Part shown: positions 24,261-33,735 of the stretch, piece after piece
Layout of the letters: every line of letters begins with the position of its first letter
How positions within the stretch are numbered: the stretch's first letter is position 1
Assembly (NCBI GenBank): GCA_000309945.1
Contig: CM001633.1
Location: 890,723 to 954,722 of the forward strand
Source: Leptolyngbyaceae cyanobacterium JSC-12
GTDB taxonomy: Bacteria; Cyanobacteriota; Cyanobacteriia; Leptolyngbyales; Leptolyngbyaceae
Reading direction: 5' to 3'
Length of the DNA stretch: 64,000 nucleotides
Program-made: the position numbers and the translations under genes
Notes under the pieces: model-generated
Told to the model about the DNA's origin: nothing
The model's input: the letters and a program-made list of their open reading frames with translations, nothing else
Databases searched by the model: none

Positions 24261-26996
24261 TTAAGAGATGGGGGAAGCAAGTGATAGTTGCGCCAACCAA
24301 CCGTCTACGTCTATTGCTAGGAGTTGTCCTAGTTTCAGCAGCGATCGCAGATAGGGCAGGCTAATTTTTGTCTCGGTGGTCTGTTCCAAATTGCCCTGTT
24401 CCTGGACTGCCCACTTTAAGCATTCAGGAATGATCCAGCTGGTCAGATAGGCAAAATATAGCTCTTGCGCTTGTGCCAGCGAGAGGTTCAAGTTCATCTG
24501 CTCACCCAACTTAATGAGCCGCTCAATACGAGACAGATCAGCGTAAAGGGCAGTTGGGTCAAACTCTGATAAAAGATGGCGAAGTACTTGAAGAATTAGA
24601 CGTTCCAGAATTTGGCGAGCTTCTGGCACATCCAACTGACAGCGCATGTGGTGGGCTTCAGTGGCGATCGCTTCCAGTTCGGACAGATGGTCTAACCCAG
24701 CCTGGTATTCGTTAGCAGACAGGTCACTACTTTCCTGTTCCAGTGCCCTTAACGACAGCAACATGCGGTGACTCAATGCCACTTCTGCCGCCACTTGCAT
24801 TTCTCGTGGCACCACCAATTCATCCCGTTGAAATGCCATCAACACCCCATAGTTATCCCGGTAAACCTGGGTGTAGAGTTGCGCCAAACGGTTCAGCGTG
24901 CCCTGCGTCAGCAAGCGCATGATGCGATGACGTTCTTCCGCAAACAAACTTTGCAGACTAAAGGATTGATCCCCAAAGCGACGATTCATCGCCAGAATGA
25001 TGTGGGCTGAACTTGCCTGCTTCAATGCGTCGAACAGGTCATCCTTCATTTCGCTGTAATCGCGCCGCCCAGAGAAGGGTTGAATGCAGCAGTGGAAATC
25101 CCATCCGCCTAGATGCAACACCGCAAAGGTAAAGTCTGCAGTCTCGCGAGTAACTTCCGAGATTAACTGCAAACGCCCGATCGCTAGCGTCATAGCGCCA
25201 ATCCGTTGCAACTGATAGTCTGACTGATGCGCTGTGTAGCAATAAACTCGCTGTTCCCTGGAATGGGTAGTAAACAGAGAACTGATGGCATAATGAGCCG
25301 CAACCTGCTCCAATGAGATTTGGGCAGAGTGTACCAACTGACGATACACCGTCGCGCCATTGCCAAACAATTCCACATTACTGGGAGCCGCTTCCAACTG
25401 TTTAATAAACAACTCTTCCAGTCGAATCCCCGTCACATCACCTGCTAGCTCTAATGCTCGGGCAGCATAGCGCAGGATTTGGACACCCTCTGGACGGGAA
25501 ATTTCTTCAAAAAACCAGCCACAACTGGTGAACATTAGCATGGCATGACGTTGCATTTCCAGCAGTCGCAATGCATCCACTCGTTCAGCAGCATTCAGAA
25601 TATGGGTTTGGTGTCGTTCCAAAAACTGAGTAACATTATTGACGGAGCGATCGCGTATCACCTGGATGTATTCATCACGCGCTTTCCAGGGATTGTGAAA
25701 TAGCTTGCTAGCAGCATCTTCATATACTCGCGCCAGTTGATCTCGTAGCCAATTAAGGGCATCTCGTAATGGTCGTCGCCATTTCTGATGCCACACATGT
25801 CCACCACCGCAACCACAATCCTCCTGCCAGCGATCAACCCCGTGGCTACAACTCCAGGCAGTTACAGGCTTGAGTTCCACTTCCCAATCAGGCGCATTGA
25901 GCGACAAGTAATGAGCAAAGTTGGTCACAGTCCACCCTCGACTAGGAAACTCTTTGGTAAAGCTGTAGGCAAGACATTTTTCAGTACCGCCCTTGTGATG
26001 CCCAAAGGTTTCCCCATCTGTTGCCACAGAGATTAACTGAGCCGGACGCTGATCCCCGCGCACTGCCTGCCCCAACCGACCCGCAAAGTGATGAGCATTC
26101 GACAAAACATTGTCAAACCCCATATCGCGAGAGATCGGACCATCGTAGAAAAAAATATCAATGTAGGGTGGTGTATTCCCATTCCCCAGTCCCCATTCCT
26201 TGTTCCCGTTCAAAAAACACCGATAGGGACGGGTGGGATCAATCTGACTGCCGCCAACTTCATGCCAGTCGGGATGAGGGTTGTCAGGGGTGGGCATTGG
26301 ACGGCAGCGTTGTGCCTGGGAAGGTGCCAGGATAATAAACTTGATCCCTTCCGTAACTAGCGCGGCCAGAGTGGGATAGTCTACGGCTGTCTCCGCTAAC
26401 CACATGCCTTCAGGATCGCGCCCAAACCGGGAGCGGAAGTCTTCTTTGCCCCAACGGATTTGGGTAAGTTTGTCGCGATCGCTAGCAAGGGGCAGGATGA
26501 TGTGGTTGTACACCTGGGCGATCGCGTTGCCATGTCCATTCAAGCGGGCACAACTTCTACGATCAGCTTCCAGAATACGCTGGTAGGTTTCCACATCGTA
26601 GCGCTCCAGCCAATTCAGTAACGTTGGACCAAAGTTAAAACTGAGATATTCATAGTTATTAACGATCCCCATCACCTCTTCGCGATCGTTGACGATCCGA
26701 GCAAACGCATTCGGACGGTAACATTCGTGGTGAATTCGCTCATTCCAATCATGAAAAGGATGGGCGCTGGGTTGTCGCTCAATCGCGTCCAGATAAGGAT
26801 TTTCACGAGGGGGTTGGTAGAAGTGCCCGTGAACAACTACATACACGCCCCTCGCCGTTCGGATGGGATCACTTCCCGGCGCAATCGTTGCAACCGTTGC
26901 CTGAGACGTACTAGCGTTGCCCTGCTGATGCGGCGTTTCGGCAAGAGCCGACGAATGGAACGACTCACGGAAACGTTGAATATCAGAAGAAGTCAT
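24261..26996 (-). CDS. Glycoside hydrolase family 57 protein with DUF3536
   Basis: I chose ATG 26996 (911 residues, MTSSDIQRFRESF); the frame runs open to a TTG at 27041. After about 50 flexible residues comes the GH57 barrel: VVVHGHFYQPPRENPYLDAI, FNFGPTLLNWLERY, then EGMWLAETAVDYPTLAAL with the candidate nucleophile Glu, and ATDGETFGHHKGG carrying the acid/base Asp or Glu region. The C-terminal ~450 residues are the DUF3536 helical part (LAQLYTQVYRDNYGVLMAF). GH57 enzymes act on alpha-1,4 glucans (amylases, branching enzymes, 4-alpha-glucanotransferases), so a glycogen role is plausible, with substrate unknown. Some 600 non-coding bases precede the start. Confidence 0.9.
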   Translation of the reverse strand: MTSSDIQRFRESFHSSALAETPHQQGNASTSQATVATIAPGSDPIRTARGVYVVVHGHFYQPPRENPYLDAIERQPSAHPFHDWNERIHHECYRPNAFARIVNDREEVMGIVNNYEYLSFNFGPTLLNWLERYDVETYQRILEADRRSCARLNGHGNAIAQVYNHIILPLASDRDKLTQIRWGKEDFRSRFGRDPEGMWLAETAVDYPTLAALVTEGIKFIILAPSQAQRCRPMPTPDNPHPDWHEVGGSQIDPTRPYRCFLNGNKEWGLGNGNTPPYIDIFFYDGPISRDMGFDNVLSNAHHFAGRLGQAVRGDQRPAQLISVATDGETFGHHKGGTEKCLAYSFTKEFPSRGWTVTNFAHYLSLNAPDWEVELKPVTAWSCSHGVDRWQEDCGCGGGHVWHQKWRRPLRDALNWLRDQLARVYEDAASKLFHNPWKARDEYIQVIRDRSVNNVTQFLERHQTHILNAAERVDALRLLEMQRHAMLMFTSCGWFFEEISRPEGVQILRYAARALELAGDVTGIRLEELFIKQLEAAPSNVELFGNGATVYRQLVHSAQISLEQVAAHYAISSLFTTHSREQRVYCYTAHQSDYQLQRIGAMTLAIGRLQLISEVTRETADFTFAVLHLGGWDFHCCIQPFSGRRDYSEMKDDLFDALKQASSAHIILAMNRRFGDQSFSLQSLFAEERHRIMRLLTQGTLNRLAQLYTQVYRDNYGVLMAFQRDELVVPREMQVAAEVALSHRMLLSLRALEQESSDLSANEYQAGLDHLSELEAIATEAHHMRCQLDVPEARQILERLILQVLRHLLSEFDPTALYADLSRIERLIKLGEQMNLNLSLAQAQELYFAYLTSWIIPECLKWAVQEQGNLEQTTETKISLPYLRSLLKLGQLLAIDVDGWLAQLSLASPIS

Positions 26997-27604
26997 AGGA
27001 GAAGTTTTTGAAACAACAAAACGCAATAAATACGGAAACAAACCAACCCAACGCAGCCAAACTGTGCGGAATGACTGAAACCCTCAGCCAATTCCTGCCA
27101 AGCTACTCACTATTTTTAATCGAAAAAATCTGGTTGATCAGAATCACTCAGCAATGCAGAAAACTCAATGAACAATCACAGCCTCGAAGTCCAACCAACA
27201 TTCTACAAGCCTGAAAACTTTACTCGCTCTAATCGCAGGTTAGGTTAAGTCTTAACTAAGTATGCAGAATTGCAAAACTTGATGACTTACGAATTGGGTA
27301 ACCCTGCTTTCACTCAGCCATTACAATGTCAGCCATTGATGAATATCAGCCATTGAATAGGCAATCTATGGATAGGCAACATAGTCTATTTTGAATTCAA
27401 CCGCAAACTCTAAGCGAATTTAACTGGAAATAACGGGATCACAACAAGTCTTTGGGATTATGCAAAAAACTGAAACAAAACTTATGGGAAAACTTTATAA
27501 AGTTATGGGAAGCACTTTAATCAAAAACTCCAGTATTCTTTTCTGAAACGAATAAATTTTGCATTCTTTAACAGTTGCGTTGTGGCTAAAAACTGCTCTT
27601 GTAA
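26997..27604. promoter_or_regulatory. Long upstream region with three direct repeats
   Basis: About 600 bases without a gene separate the GH57 start from an exchanger relic. TCAGCCATT occurs three times (27314-27322, 27329-27337, 27346-27354) at 15- and 17-base steps; it is followed by two copies of ATAGGCAA (near 27357 and 27372). The spacing is uneven but close to 1.5 helical turns, so the cluster might be an operator. No protein is known to bind it, so this is inference. Confidence 0.35.
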
Positions 27605-28002
27605 GGATTACTGGTCTTTATTCCCATTTTGATCGCAGCGTATCTTCTACATTGGGGATCGGTAGCGGTGTTGGTCACGGCTGCAATCCCAATTCTTCCC
27701 TTAGCTGCGTGGATGGGTACCGCAACAGAAGAGAGCACCATAGTTGCTGGTCTAACCTTAGGTGGGCTACTGAATGCCACCTTTGGCAACGCGACGGAAC
27801 TGATTATTGCGCTGGTTGCCCTTAATGCCAGACTGGTTGAAGCAGTGAAAGCCAGTCTTAGTAGTCGTGGACAGGGGTATTGCTGCTATCTACTGTACTA
27901 GTCGCATTTGAATCTGAGTTGCCGGTAGAACCCCTGGAAGCAGCAAGATCTCAACTGGGATTGACTGCCTTATTTACTGGAGTAATCTTCATCCAGTGTT
28001 AG
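27605..28002 (+). pseudogene. Calcium/proton (CaCA/CAX) exchanger, decayed and internally deleted
   Basis: The first part reads LLVFIPILIAAYLLHWGSVA, then LAAWMGTATEESTIVAGLTL and GGLLNATFGNATELIIALVA, the unmistakable N-terminal helices and GNATE cation motif of cyanobacterial CAX exchangers. After VKAS the sequence jumps, and in another frame continues STVLVAFESELPVEPLEAA, then RSQLGLTALFTGVIFIQC, stop, a late portion of the same family. So about 150 residues in the middle are deleted, the frame is shifted, and the second GN(A)E half is gone. A TAA directly precedes the first part, so the start is also lost. The 3' end butts against the stop codon of the next, opposite gene. Confidence 0.8.
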
Positions 28003-28577
28003 AAAGTGCGGCTTGATTGTCGGTATCGCTGTAGCCAGTAGGTGAGAAATTCCAGCGCCGTAATGGAGCAGGAAACTTGAGTGGCATTCGTAGATACCCA
28101 TCGCCCCTGGACAGCAGCGGGCGATCGCCACAATTCCAAATGATCCACCGCGGGTTCGGCATAGAAGCTGTCTAGCCCTGCCCCCAACAGCGCTGAACTC
28201 CAGTGTGTGACGTAATCATGACTGAGACGATGTACTGGAAAGTGCCCTGCAACGGGGACTCCCCAACCGTCCAGGGCAAACAGTGCATGCACGCGCCCAC
28301 CCATCAATTCAAAGGCGATCGCTGCCCCCATCGCACCTACGACTCCAGCACTAAACCCAACAAAAGTAATGGGTATTTTCAACCATAAATCGGGAGTCTG
28401 CCGACTGAGCCGTTCATGTAGAAATCGCAAAACGTCTACCCCTGAATATGCCTGGTAACGCTCCACTGGAAACACCAGCAAGGAATCATTGGCAGACATA
28501 ATGGGTTGAAACTGCGCCACAAATCGATGCGTGAGGGCAGCCGGATGAAAACCAGGACAAAGTGCAATCGCGTTCAT
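27999..28577 (-). CDS. Alpha/beta-hydrolase-like cyanobacterial protein of unknown function
   Basis: A 192-residue protein from ATG 28577 (MNAIALCPGFHPAALTHRFV); the frame extends to a TTG at 28643, but the ATG start at a natural beta-strand is better. The central ITFVGFSAGVVGAMGAAIAF contains a GFSAG nucleophile elbow (G-x-S-x-G), and HALFALDGWGVPVAGHFPVH may hold the acid and a histidine. That pattern fits an alpha/beta hydrolase, which would be at the small end of the fold. It is presumably a cytosolic esterase or lipase-like enzyme, substrate unknown. Its stop codon overlaps the end of the exchanger pseudogene. A short palindrome, ATCCCC...GGGGAT (about 28589-28605), lies before the start. 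Confidence 0.6.
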   Translation of the reverse strand: MNAIALCPGFHPAALTHRFVAQFQPIMSANDSLLVFPVERYQAYSGVDVLRFLHERLSRQTPDLWLKIPITFVGFSAGVVGAMGAAIAFELMGGRVHALFALDGWGVPVAGHFPVHRLSHDYVTHWSSALLGAGLDSFYAEPAVDHLELWRSPAAVQGRWVSTNATQVSCSITALEFLTYWLQRYRQSSRTF

Positions 28578-28711
28578 AAAATAACCCGATCCCCCTGGAG
28601 GGGATGTTACCCTAGAGCTTAACTGTGAATCGAACAGAAGCAAGGATACTTTGATTCGCAGTTTCTTGAACGACGATTGCCTGAATTAAGACCTGAATCG
28701 AGGAATTTAAC

Positions 28712-29860
28712 GTGGTTGCAACCCCAAAAAAACTCCAGACCTCCGCGAACGCATCCGCCATCGACAATCGCGTTGCCGTTTTGCTCATGGGCTACGGCGA
28801 AGTTGAAAGCTATGACGACTTTGCCAATTACAATGAGCAGGCACTTAACCTGCTGACGGCAAAGTTTGCCCCTGTGCCTACCTGGATCTATCCACCTTTA
28901 GCCAAACTACTAGCAATCTTCGATTTACACGAATGGAGCCACCAGCACAGCAATTTCGTCTCGCCTCATAACGCGATTTTCGAGCGGCAGCGTGCGGGAA
29001 TCGAAAAGAATCTTCAAGAAACCTGGGGCGATCGCGTCAAAGTATTCAAAGCTTTCAACTTTTGCGCCCCCTTCCTCCCTGAGCAAGTGCTGACTGAAAT
29101 TAAGGCGGAAGGCTTCCAGCGTTTGCTAATCTATCCCCTACTGGTAGTGGACTCGATCTTTACCAGCGGCATCGCGGTTGAGCAAGTCAACAAAGCGCTC
29201 GAAAAGTTAACCGACGAAGGCGAACATTGGGTCAAAGGCATTCGCTACATTCCCTCATTTTTTAACGAACCCGCCTACATTGATTTAATGGCGCAACTGG
29301 TTGAGGAAAAAATCAGTGCAGAATTAATTTCCTCCCATCTTCCATCTCGCATTGGCATTGTGTTGATGAATCATGGCTGCCCCCACAAGGCAAAGGGGTT
29401 CACCTCTGGGATTGATGAAAGTCAGTCCCTATACGAACTGGTGCGCGATCGCCTGATTCATCGCTACCCACTCATTTCAGTCGGTTGGCTGAACCATCAA
29501 ACACCCTTGATTGAGTGGACTCAACCCAATACAGAACTCGCTGCCAGGAACTTAATTGAACTCGGTGCTCAAGCGATTGTCTTTATGCCGATTGGCTTTG
29601 CTACCGAAAACCACGAAACCCTGCTGGATGTAGAGCACATCATTGCATCATTGCAACGCAGATACCCCGAAGCGGCATTTGTGCAAATAGCATGTGTCAA
29701 CGATCATCCTGAGTTTCTAAAAATGGCGGCAAACTGGGCCAATCCTCAAATTGAGGCATTACTTTCAGAACAAGCATTATCAGTCAATCCTAGTCTGGCA
29801 GTTGCTCATCACCATCATCACCATCATCATCACGAGCACAGGCACTCTCATCACCACTAA
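28712..29860 (+). CDS. Ferrochelatase-like protein with polyhistidine C-terminal tail
   Basis: A 382-residue protein starting at GTG 28712 with GAGGAA upstream. It begins NRVAVLLMGYGEVESYDDFA, and later has RIGIVLMNHGCPHKAKGF, SVGWLNHQTPLIEW and AIVFMPIGFATENHETLLDV, which match the two-lobed chelatase fold (HemH/CbiX superfamily): the GFATENHETL stretch is the HemH 'GFv.dh.ETL' motif with the conserved glutamate. Function is likely insertion of a divalent metal into a tetrapyrrole. The end carries nine consecutive His, then EHRHSHHH, a natural metal-binding tail that could store or donate Fe, Ni or Co. It is not the classical HemH with the chlorophyll-binding helix. The exact metal and tetrapyrrole are unknown. 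Confidence 0.65.
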   Translation: MVATPKKLQTSANASAIDNRVAVLLMGYGEVESYDDFANYNEQALNLLTAKFAPVPTWIYPPLAKLLAIFDLHEWSHQHSNFVSPHNAIFERQRAGIEKNLQETWGDRVKVFKAFNFCAPFLPEQVLTEIKAEGFQRLLIYPLLVVDSIFTSGIAVEQVNKALEKLTDEGEHWVKGIRYIPSFFNEPAYIDLMAQLVEEKISAELISSHLPSRIGIVLMNHGCPHKAKGFTSGIDESQSLYELVRDRLIHRYPLISVGWLNHQTPLIEWTQPNTELAARNLIELGAQAIVFMPIGFATENHETLLDVEHIIASLQRRYPEAAFVQIACVNDHPEFLKMAANWANPQIEALLSEQALSVNPSLAVAHHHHHHHHHEHRHSHHH

Positions 29861-29942
29861 TGTCTATTTTTCTTAGTTAGGTTAGTATGGCTGCTAGCAC
29901 TCACCGCTACCTTCGATTTTCAGCCTTTACCCAGTGTCCGGC

Positions 29943-30206
29943 TTAGTTCACTAATTTAAGTTTGCCTAGCTGAGTGTGATCCAAAACCTGGTTAATTTTT
30001 AACCGATCCTCATCCGTGAGGTGTTGGTTAGAGAGAAGTGCTGAGGTCAACATAAGATGCTCACGGCGGGTTATCTGTCCAGATAAGTTAATCCGCTGGA
30101 TTGTATCTTGAACAGAAGGAATAGCTTTATTCAGTCCATTTGAACTTAGTCGCATTATCGTAGCTGTACCACCCTGATTCTTAATCTTTCGTTTATATTC
30201 AATCAT
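29943..30206 (-). CDS. Small conserved protein of unknown function
   Basis: An 87-residue protein from ATG 30206; a GTG at 30230 in the same frame would add eight residues. The core IQRINLSGQITRREHLMLTS, then LTDEDRLKINQVLDHTQLGK and LKLVN is typical of a small helical family widespread in cyanobacteria (pattern: i.sG.itr.eh..L...LL....lte.er..inrvfd.lq.GrlklvD). Function unknown. The head KRKIKNQGGTATIMRL is basic. It is divergent from gloB, with 64 bases between the two starts, which probably contain both promoters. Confidence 0.65.
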   Translation of the reverse strand: MIEYKRKIKNQGGTATIMRLSSNGLNKAIPSVQDTIQRINLSGQITRREHLMLTSALLSNQHLTDEDRLKINQVLDHTQLGKLKLVN

Positions 30207-30270
30207 GCCCAGTTTTGTTCGTCTGTACACTTAGCACACAGAAAGTTCTTCAAATCTTTCTATTAGCTTT

Positions 30271-31044
30271 ATGTCTATTTATCGTTTGCCTGCCCTGTCC
30301 GACAACTACATTTTTTTGTTGCATGAGCCAACCCAAAATATCGCGGCTGTGGTTGATCCGGCGGATGCGACACCCGTTCTTCACAAGTTGGATGAGTTGG
30401 GTGCACAATTAGTTGCCATTTTTAATACGCATCATCATGCAGACCATGTGGGTGGCAATACACGATTGCTTCAGCGTTTTCCAGATGCTGTTGTATATGG
30501 TGGGGCGGAAGATCAGGGCAGAATTCCTGGTCAACAGGTATTTTTGCAAGAGGGCGATCGCGTCTCGTTTGGAGATCGCAGGGCAGAAGTGCTCTTCGTT
30601 CCAGGGCATACCCGTGCCCACATTGCCTACTATTTCCCACCCGTAGACTCAGATGAAATGGGTGAGTTATTCTGCGGCGATACGTTGTTTTCCGGCGGTT
30701 GTGGTCGCTTGTTTGAGGGCACTCCCACTCAAATGGTTAGTTCTCTAAGCAAGCTCCGCAAGCTTCCAGACAACACTCGTGTCTGGTGTGCCCATGAGTA
30801 CACGCTCAAAAATCTTCAGTTTGCTCTGACGGTAGATGGTAATAATCAGGATTTGCAACAACGTTTTGCTGAAGTAAAGGCAATGCGCGATCGCTTAGAA
30901 GCTACTATTCCTGCTAATTTAGGTGTTGAAAAACGAACCAACCCTTTTTTGCGCTGGGATGATATAGGACTGAAAACTATCACTAAATCTGAAAACGAAA
31001 TTCAAACCTTTGCCCGGTTGCGAGGAATGAAAGATCATTTCTAA
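30271..31044 (+). CDS. gloB: Hydroxyacylglutathione hydrolase (glyoxalase II)
   Basis: A 257-residue metallo-beta-lactamase-fold enzyme of normal length. The dinuclear metal motif [11 protein letters not shown] puts ligands at His54, His56, Asp58 and His59; further ligands are the His in [14 protein letters not shown], the Asp in [18 protein letters not shown], and the His in [16 protein letters not shown]. The C-terminal KRTNPFLRW is diagnostic for GloB. It hydrolyses S-lactoylglutathione to lactate and glutathione, completing methylglyoxal detoxification in the cytosol. No glyoxalase I gene is near. Confidence 0.95.
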   Translation: MSIYRLPALSDNYIFLLHEPTQNIAAVVDPADATPVLHKLDELGAQLVAIFNTHHHADHVGGNTRLLQRFPDAVVYGGAEDQGRIPGQQVFLQEGDRVSFGDRRAEVLFVPGHTRAHIAYYFPPVDSDEMGELFCGDTLFSGGCGRLFEGTPTQMVSSLSKLRKLPDNTRVWCAHEYTLKNLQFALTVDGNNQDLQQRFAEVKAMRDRLEATIPANLGVEKRTNPFLRWDDIGLKTITKSENEIQTFARLRGMKDHF

Positions 31045-31319
31045 TAGCATTCAACTTTAAGAGGGTGTTTGAAAAGGGTAGGGATGGTTAAACCCATCAC
31101 GACAAACTTCAAACAACAGCCGCATTCATCCGTGTTCTTCTGTTTGTAGTAACGACTTTAGTCGTCCCAATCACTAGAAACCGGGCTTTCAAAGCATTCT
31201 CTAATAGCATTTAATCTGCACTATTAAGTGTGAATACCGATCAACGGTTAGACAGGAGCATGTTAGTTTTGCAAGTCTCTGCATTTGCCCTCATCCCCCA
31301 ACCCCCTTGTATCTTAAAA

Positions 31320-31486
31320 CTAGAGAGATAGACCGTCACCCCTTAGATGCTAGACATCGTGGAGAAGCTAGGGTCATCTCTCTGATGCAACAGGTCAAAC
31401 TCGAATCATCGGTTGGGACAGTAGAACCCGCATGACGCAAGGCTGAGTAAACACCTGATTTACCCCCAGACAGGCGCAAAAGTGAT
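31320..31486 (+). ncRNA. Candidate bridge-RNA region of the IS110 element
   Basis: In IS110-group elements the noncoding stretch before the transposase gene is transcribed into a bridge RNA whose two loops pair with target and donor DNA (established for IS621). Here this stretch of ~165 bases has that position and length and carries pairable segments such as AGAGAGATAGACC (31321-31333) with GGTCATCTCTCT (31371-31382). I have not folded it or matched the loops to the flanks, so assignment is by position. Confidence 0.35.
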
Positions 31487-32461
<975 letters not shown>

Positions 32462-32584
32462 TTTGCTTGACTTTTAAGATAATCGCTTCTCCTAAGTTTG
32501 GGAGAAGGGGAGTCGAAGCTTCAAGTCCCTCTCCCAAGCCTGGGAGAGGGATTTAGGGTGAGGGCGCAAAGGTGACATGCTCCC

Positions 32585-32743
32585 GGTTAGATTTTCTTTA
32601 TAAGGAATACGTTCGATTGAATGAAAAAGGTGAAGAGTAGATTAAAAATACGTTTGAAGATTTTAAATTAATGGGAATCATTGGGGCAGCAATTGCTCTT
32701 TGGAAACTGATCATAAACTTTACTGTATTAGCCAATCCCAAAA
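32585..32743. other. Spacer with a small frame that may be the lost start of the next gene
   Basis: An ATG at 32671 opens 34 codons: MGIIGAAIALWKLIINFTVL then ANPKIDYSGLSSHI and TAG (32773-32775). It looks like a membrane-protein N terminus and overlaps the start of the next reading frame in a different phase, suggesting one frameshifted gene. Confidence 0.3.
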
Positions 32744-32977
32744 TTGATTACAGCGGACTATCGAGTCACATTTAGAGCATTTTTGGGATTTTTTGCCCTC
32801 GTTACAACGATCATTCCATTTGCTATCTTGTGTTATGTCAAATATTTTTATGCGATCGCCTATAGTGCGATCTCGCTTGCAACCTTCGCCATTTATTTTC
32901 GGGTGTTAAAGCAAGCAACCGCTCGCTATCTCGCCAGACAACTAATCCCCACAAGAACACTAGTCAAAGTAAAATAA
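32744..32977 (+). CDS. Small membrane protein, possibly the 3' part of a frameshifted gene
   Basis: A 77-residue frame starting at TTG 32744, with hydrophobic segments FRAFLGFFALVTTIIPFAIL and IAYSAISLATFAIYF and a basic end. No Shine-Dalgarno sequence supports the TTG. A hydrophobic frame in the preceding phase begins at ATG 32671 (MGIIGAAIALWKLIINFTVL) and overlaps this one, so the true product may be about 100 residues with a one-base shift near 32744-32770. I do not recognise a family. Its last 18 bases overlap the convergent SLOG gene. Confidence 0.4.
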   Translation: MITADYRVTFRAFLGFFALVTTIIPFAILCYVKYFYAIAYSAISLATFAIYFRVLKQATARYLARQLIPTRTLVKVK

Positions 32978-33484
32978 TGTGACAATCTTGCGCTGCTCCT
33001 CAGCATCCTGGCAGGTTTTTAGCAATGTAGCGCTGTCATGAAACGCAAAACAAATGAGCTGCTGACATCGCGAAATGATCTCCTGATTGCAAATCGCGCT
33101 AGCTTCAGCCAAGGAAAGCGTATCATTATCTGGATTTTCAACCAGATGCATCACTTGTTCCAGTTGCTCACGCGATTCTCGCGGTTGACGCTCTAAGCTT
33201 TGTGGCAAGATCACTGTCAGTAGAGAAGGATCTGCCCGCATTGCACCCCGAATTGCTGCTAGGTTTGCACCCGTCGCTCCTGACGTGATCAGCCGATTGC
33301 CTTCCAGAACGAGGGCATAGCTCATGATTTCGATGAGTTTCTGATGAGTAATCGGCACATGGCGTGACCCCAGCAAAGCGATCCGCTTAGACCCGGTCTG
33401 CTGGATTGTGGCTAACTCTTGCAGAAAATCATCGACTTTTGGAATGTTGATGGACTGACTCAACGATGCTATCCGGCTGAACAA
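32960..33484 (-). CDS. SLOG/DprA-like Rossmann protein
   Basis: A 174-residue protein resembling the nucleotide-binding core of DprA (DNA recombination-mediator A) and other SLOG proteins: RIALLGSRHVPITHQKLIEI, then GNRLITSGATGANLAAIRGA and ILPQSLERQPRES. It lacks the N-terminal SAM and C-terminal winged-helix domains of DprA. SLOG proteins bind nucleotides or nucleotide-derived signals; a role in ssDNA handling is possible but not shown. No ATG is available, so TTG 33484 is used as start (FSRIASLSQSINIPKVDDFL). It stands alone, divergent from pdhB. Confidence 0.75.
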   Translation of the reverse strand: MFSRIASLSQSINIPKVDDFLQELATIQQTGSKRIALLGSRHVPITHQKLIEIMSYALVLEGNRLITSGATGANLAAIRGAMRADPSLLTVILPQSLERQPRESREQLEQVMHLVENPDNDTLSLAEASAICNQEIISRCQQLICFAFHDSATLLKTCQDAEEQRKIVTLFYFD

Positions 33485-33735
33485 CGCAGCTATTGTAACA
33501 GAGAGTGCTGATCACTTCAGAATTTTTGTAAAGCAGCAGGAAGTAAACAGCAAGGTATCGGGTATTCGGGGGTCGGGGATGAATTTACCGCAACTCCCAT
33601 TCCTTAATTCCCTTATTCCCGATTTTATTCCCTATTTCCCGCTCTATTTCATACTCCATCTCCTCTACTCCCCATCTTGGTAATTGCATCTCTCTGATCT
33701 AAAATGAGTGATTGGTTTAAGTAATTGAGGAACTA

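Noticed and set aside
25788-26360. Plus-strand open frames inside the GH57 gene
   Set aside because: Shadow frames of a strongly conserved gene on the other strand.
29809-29857. His run as a leftover cloning tag
   Set aside because: It continues as EHRHSHHH inside a natural gene with ordinary codon mixing and flanks; it is a native metal-binding tail.
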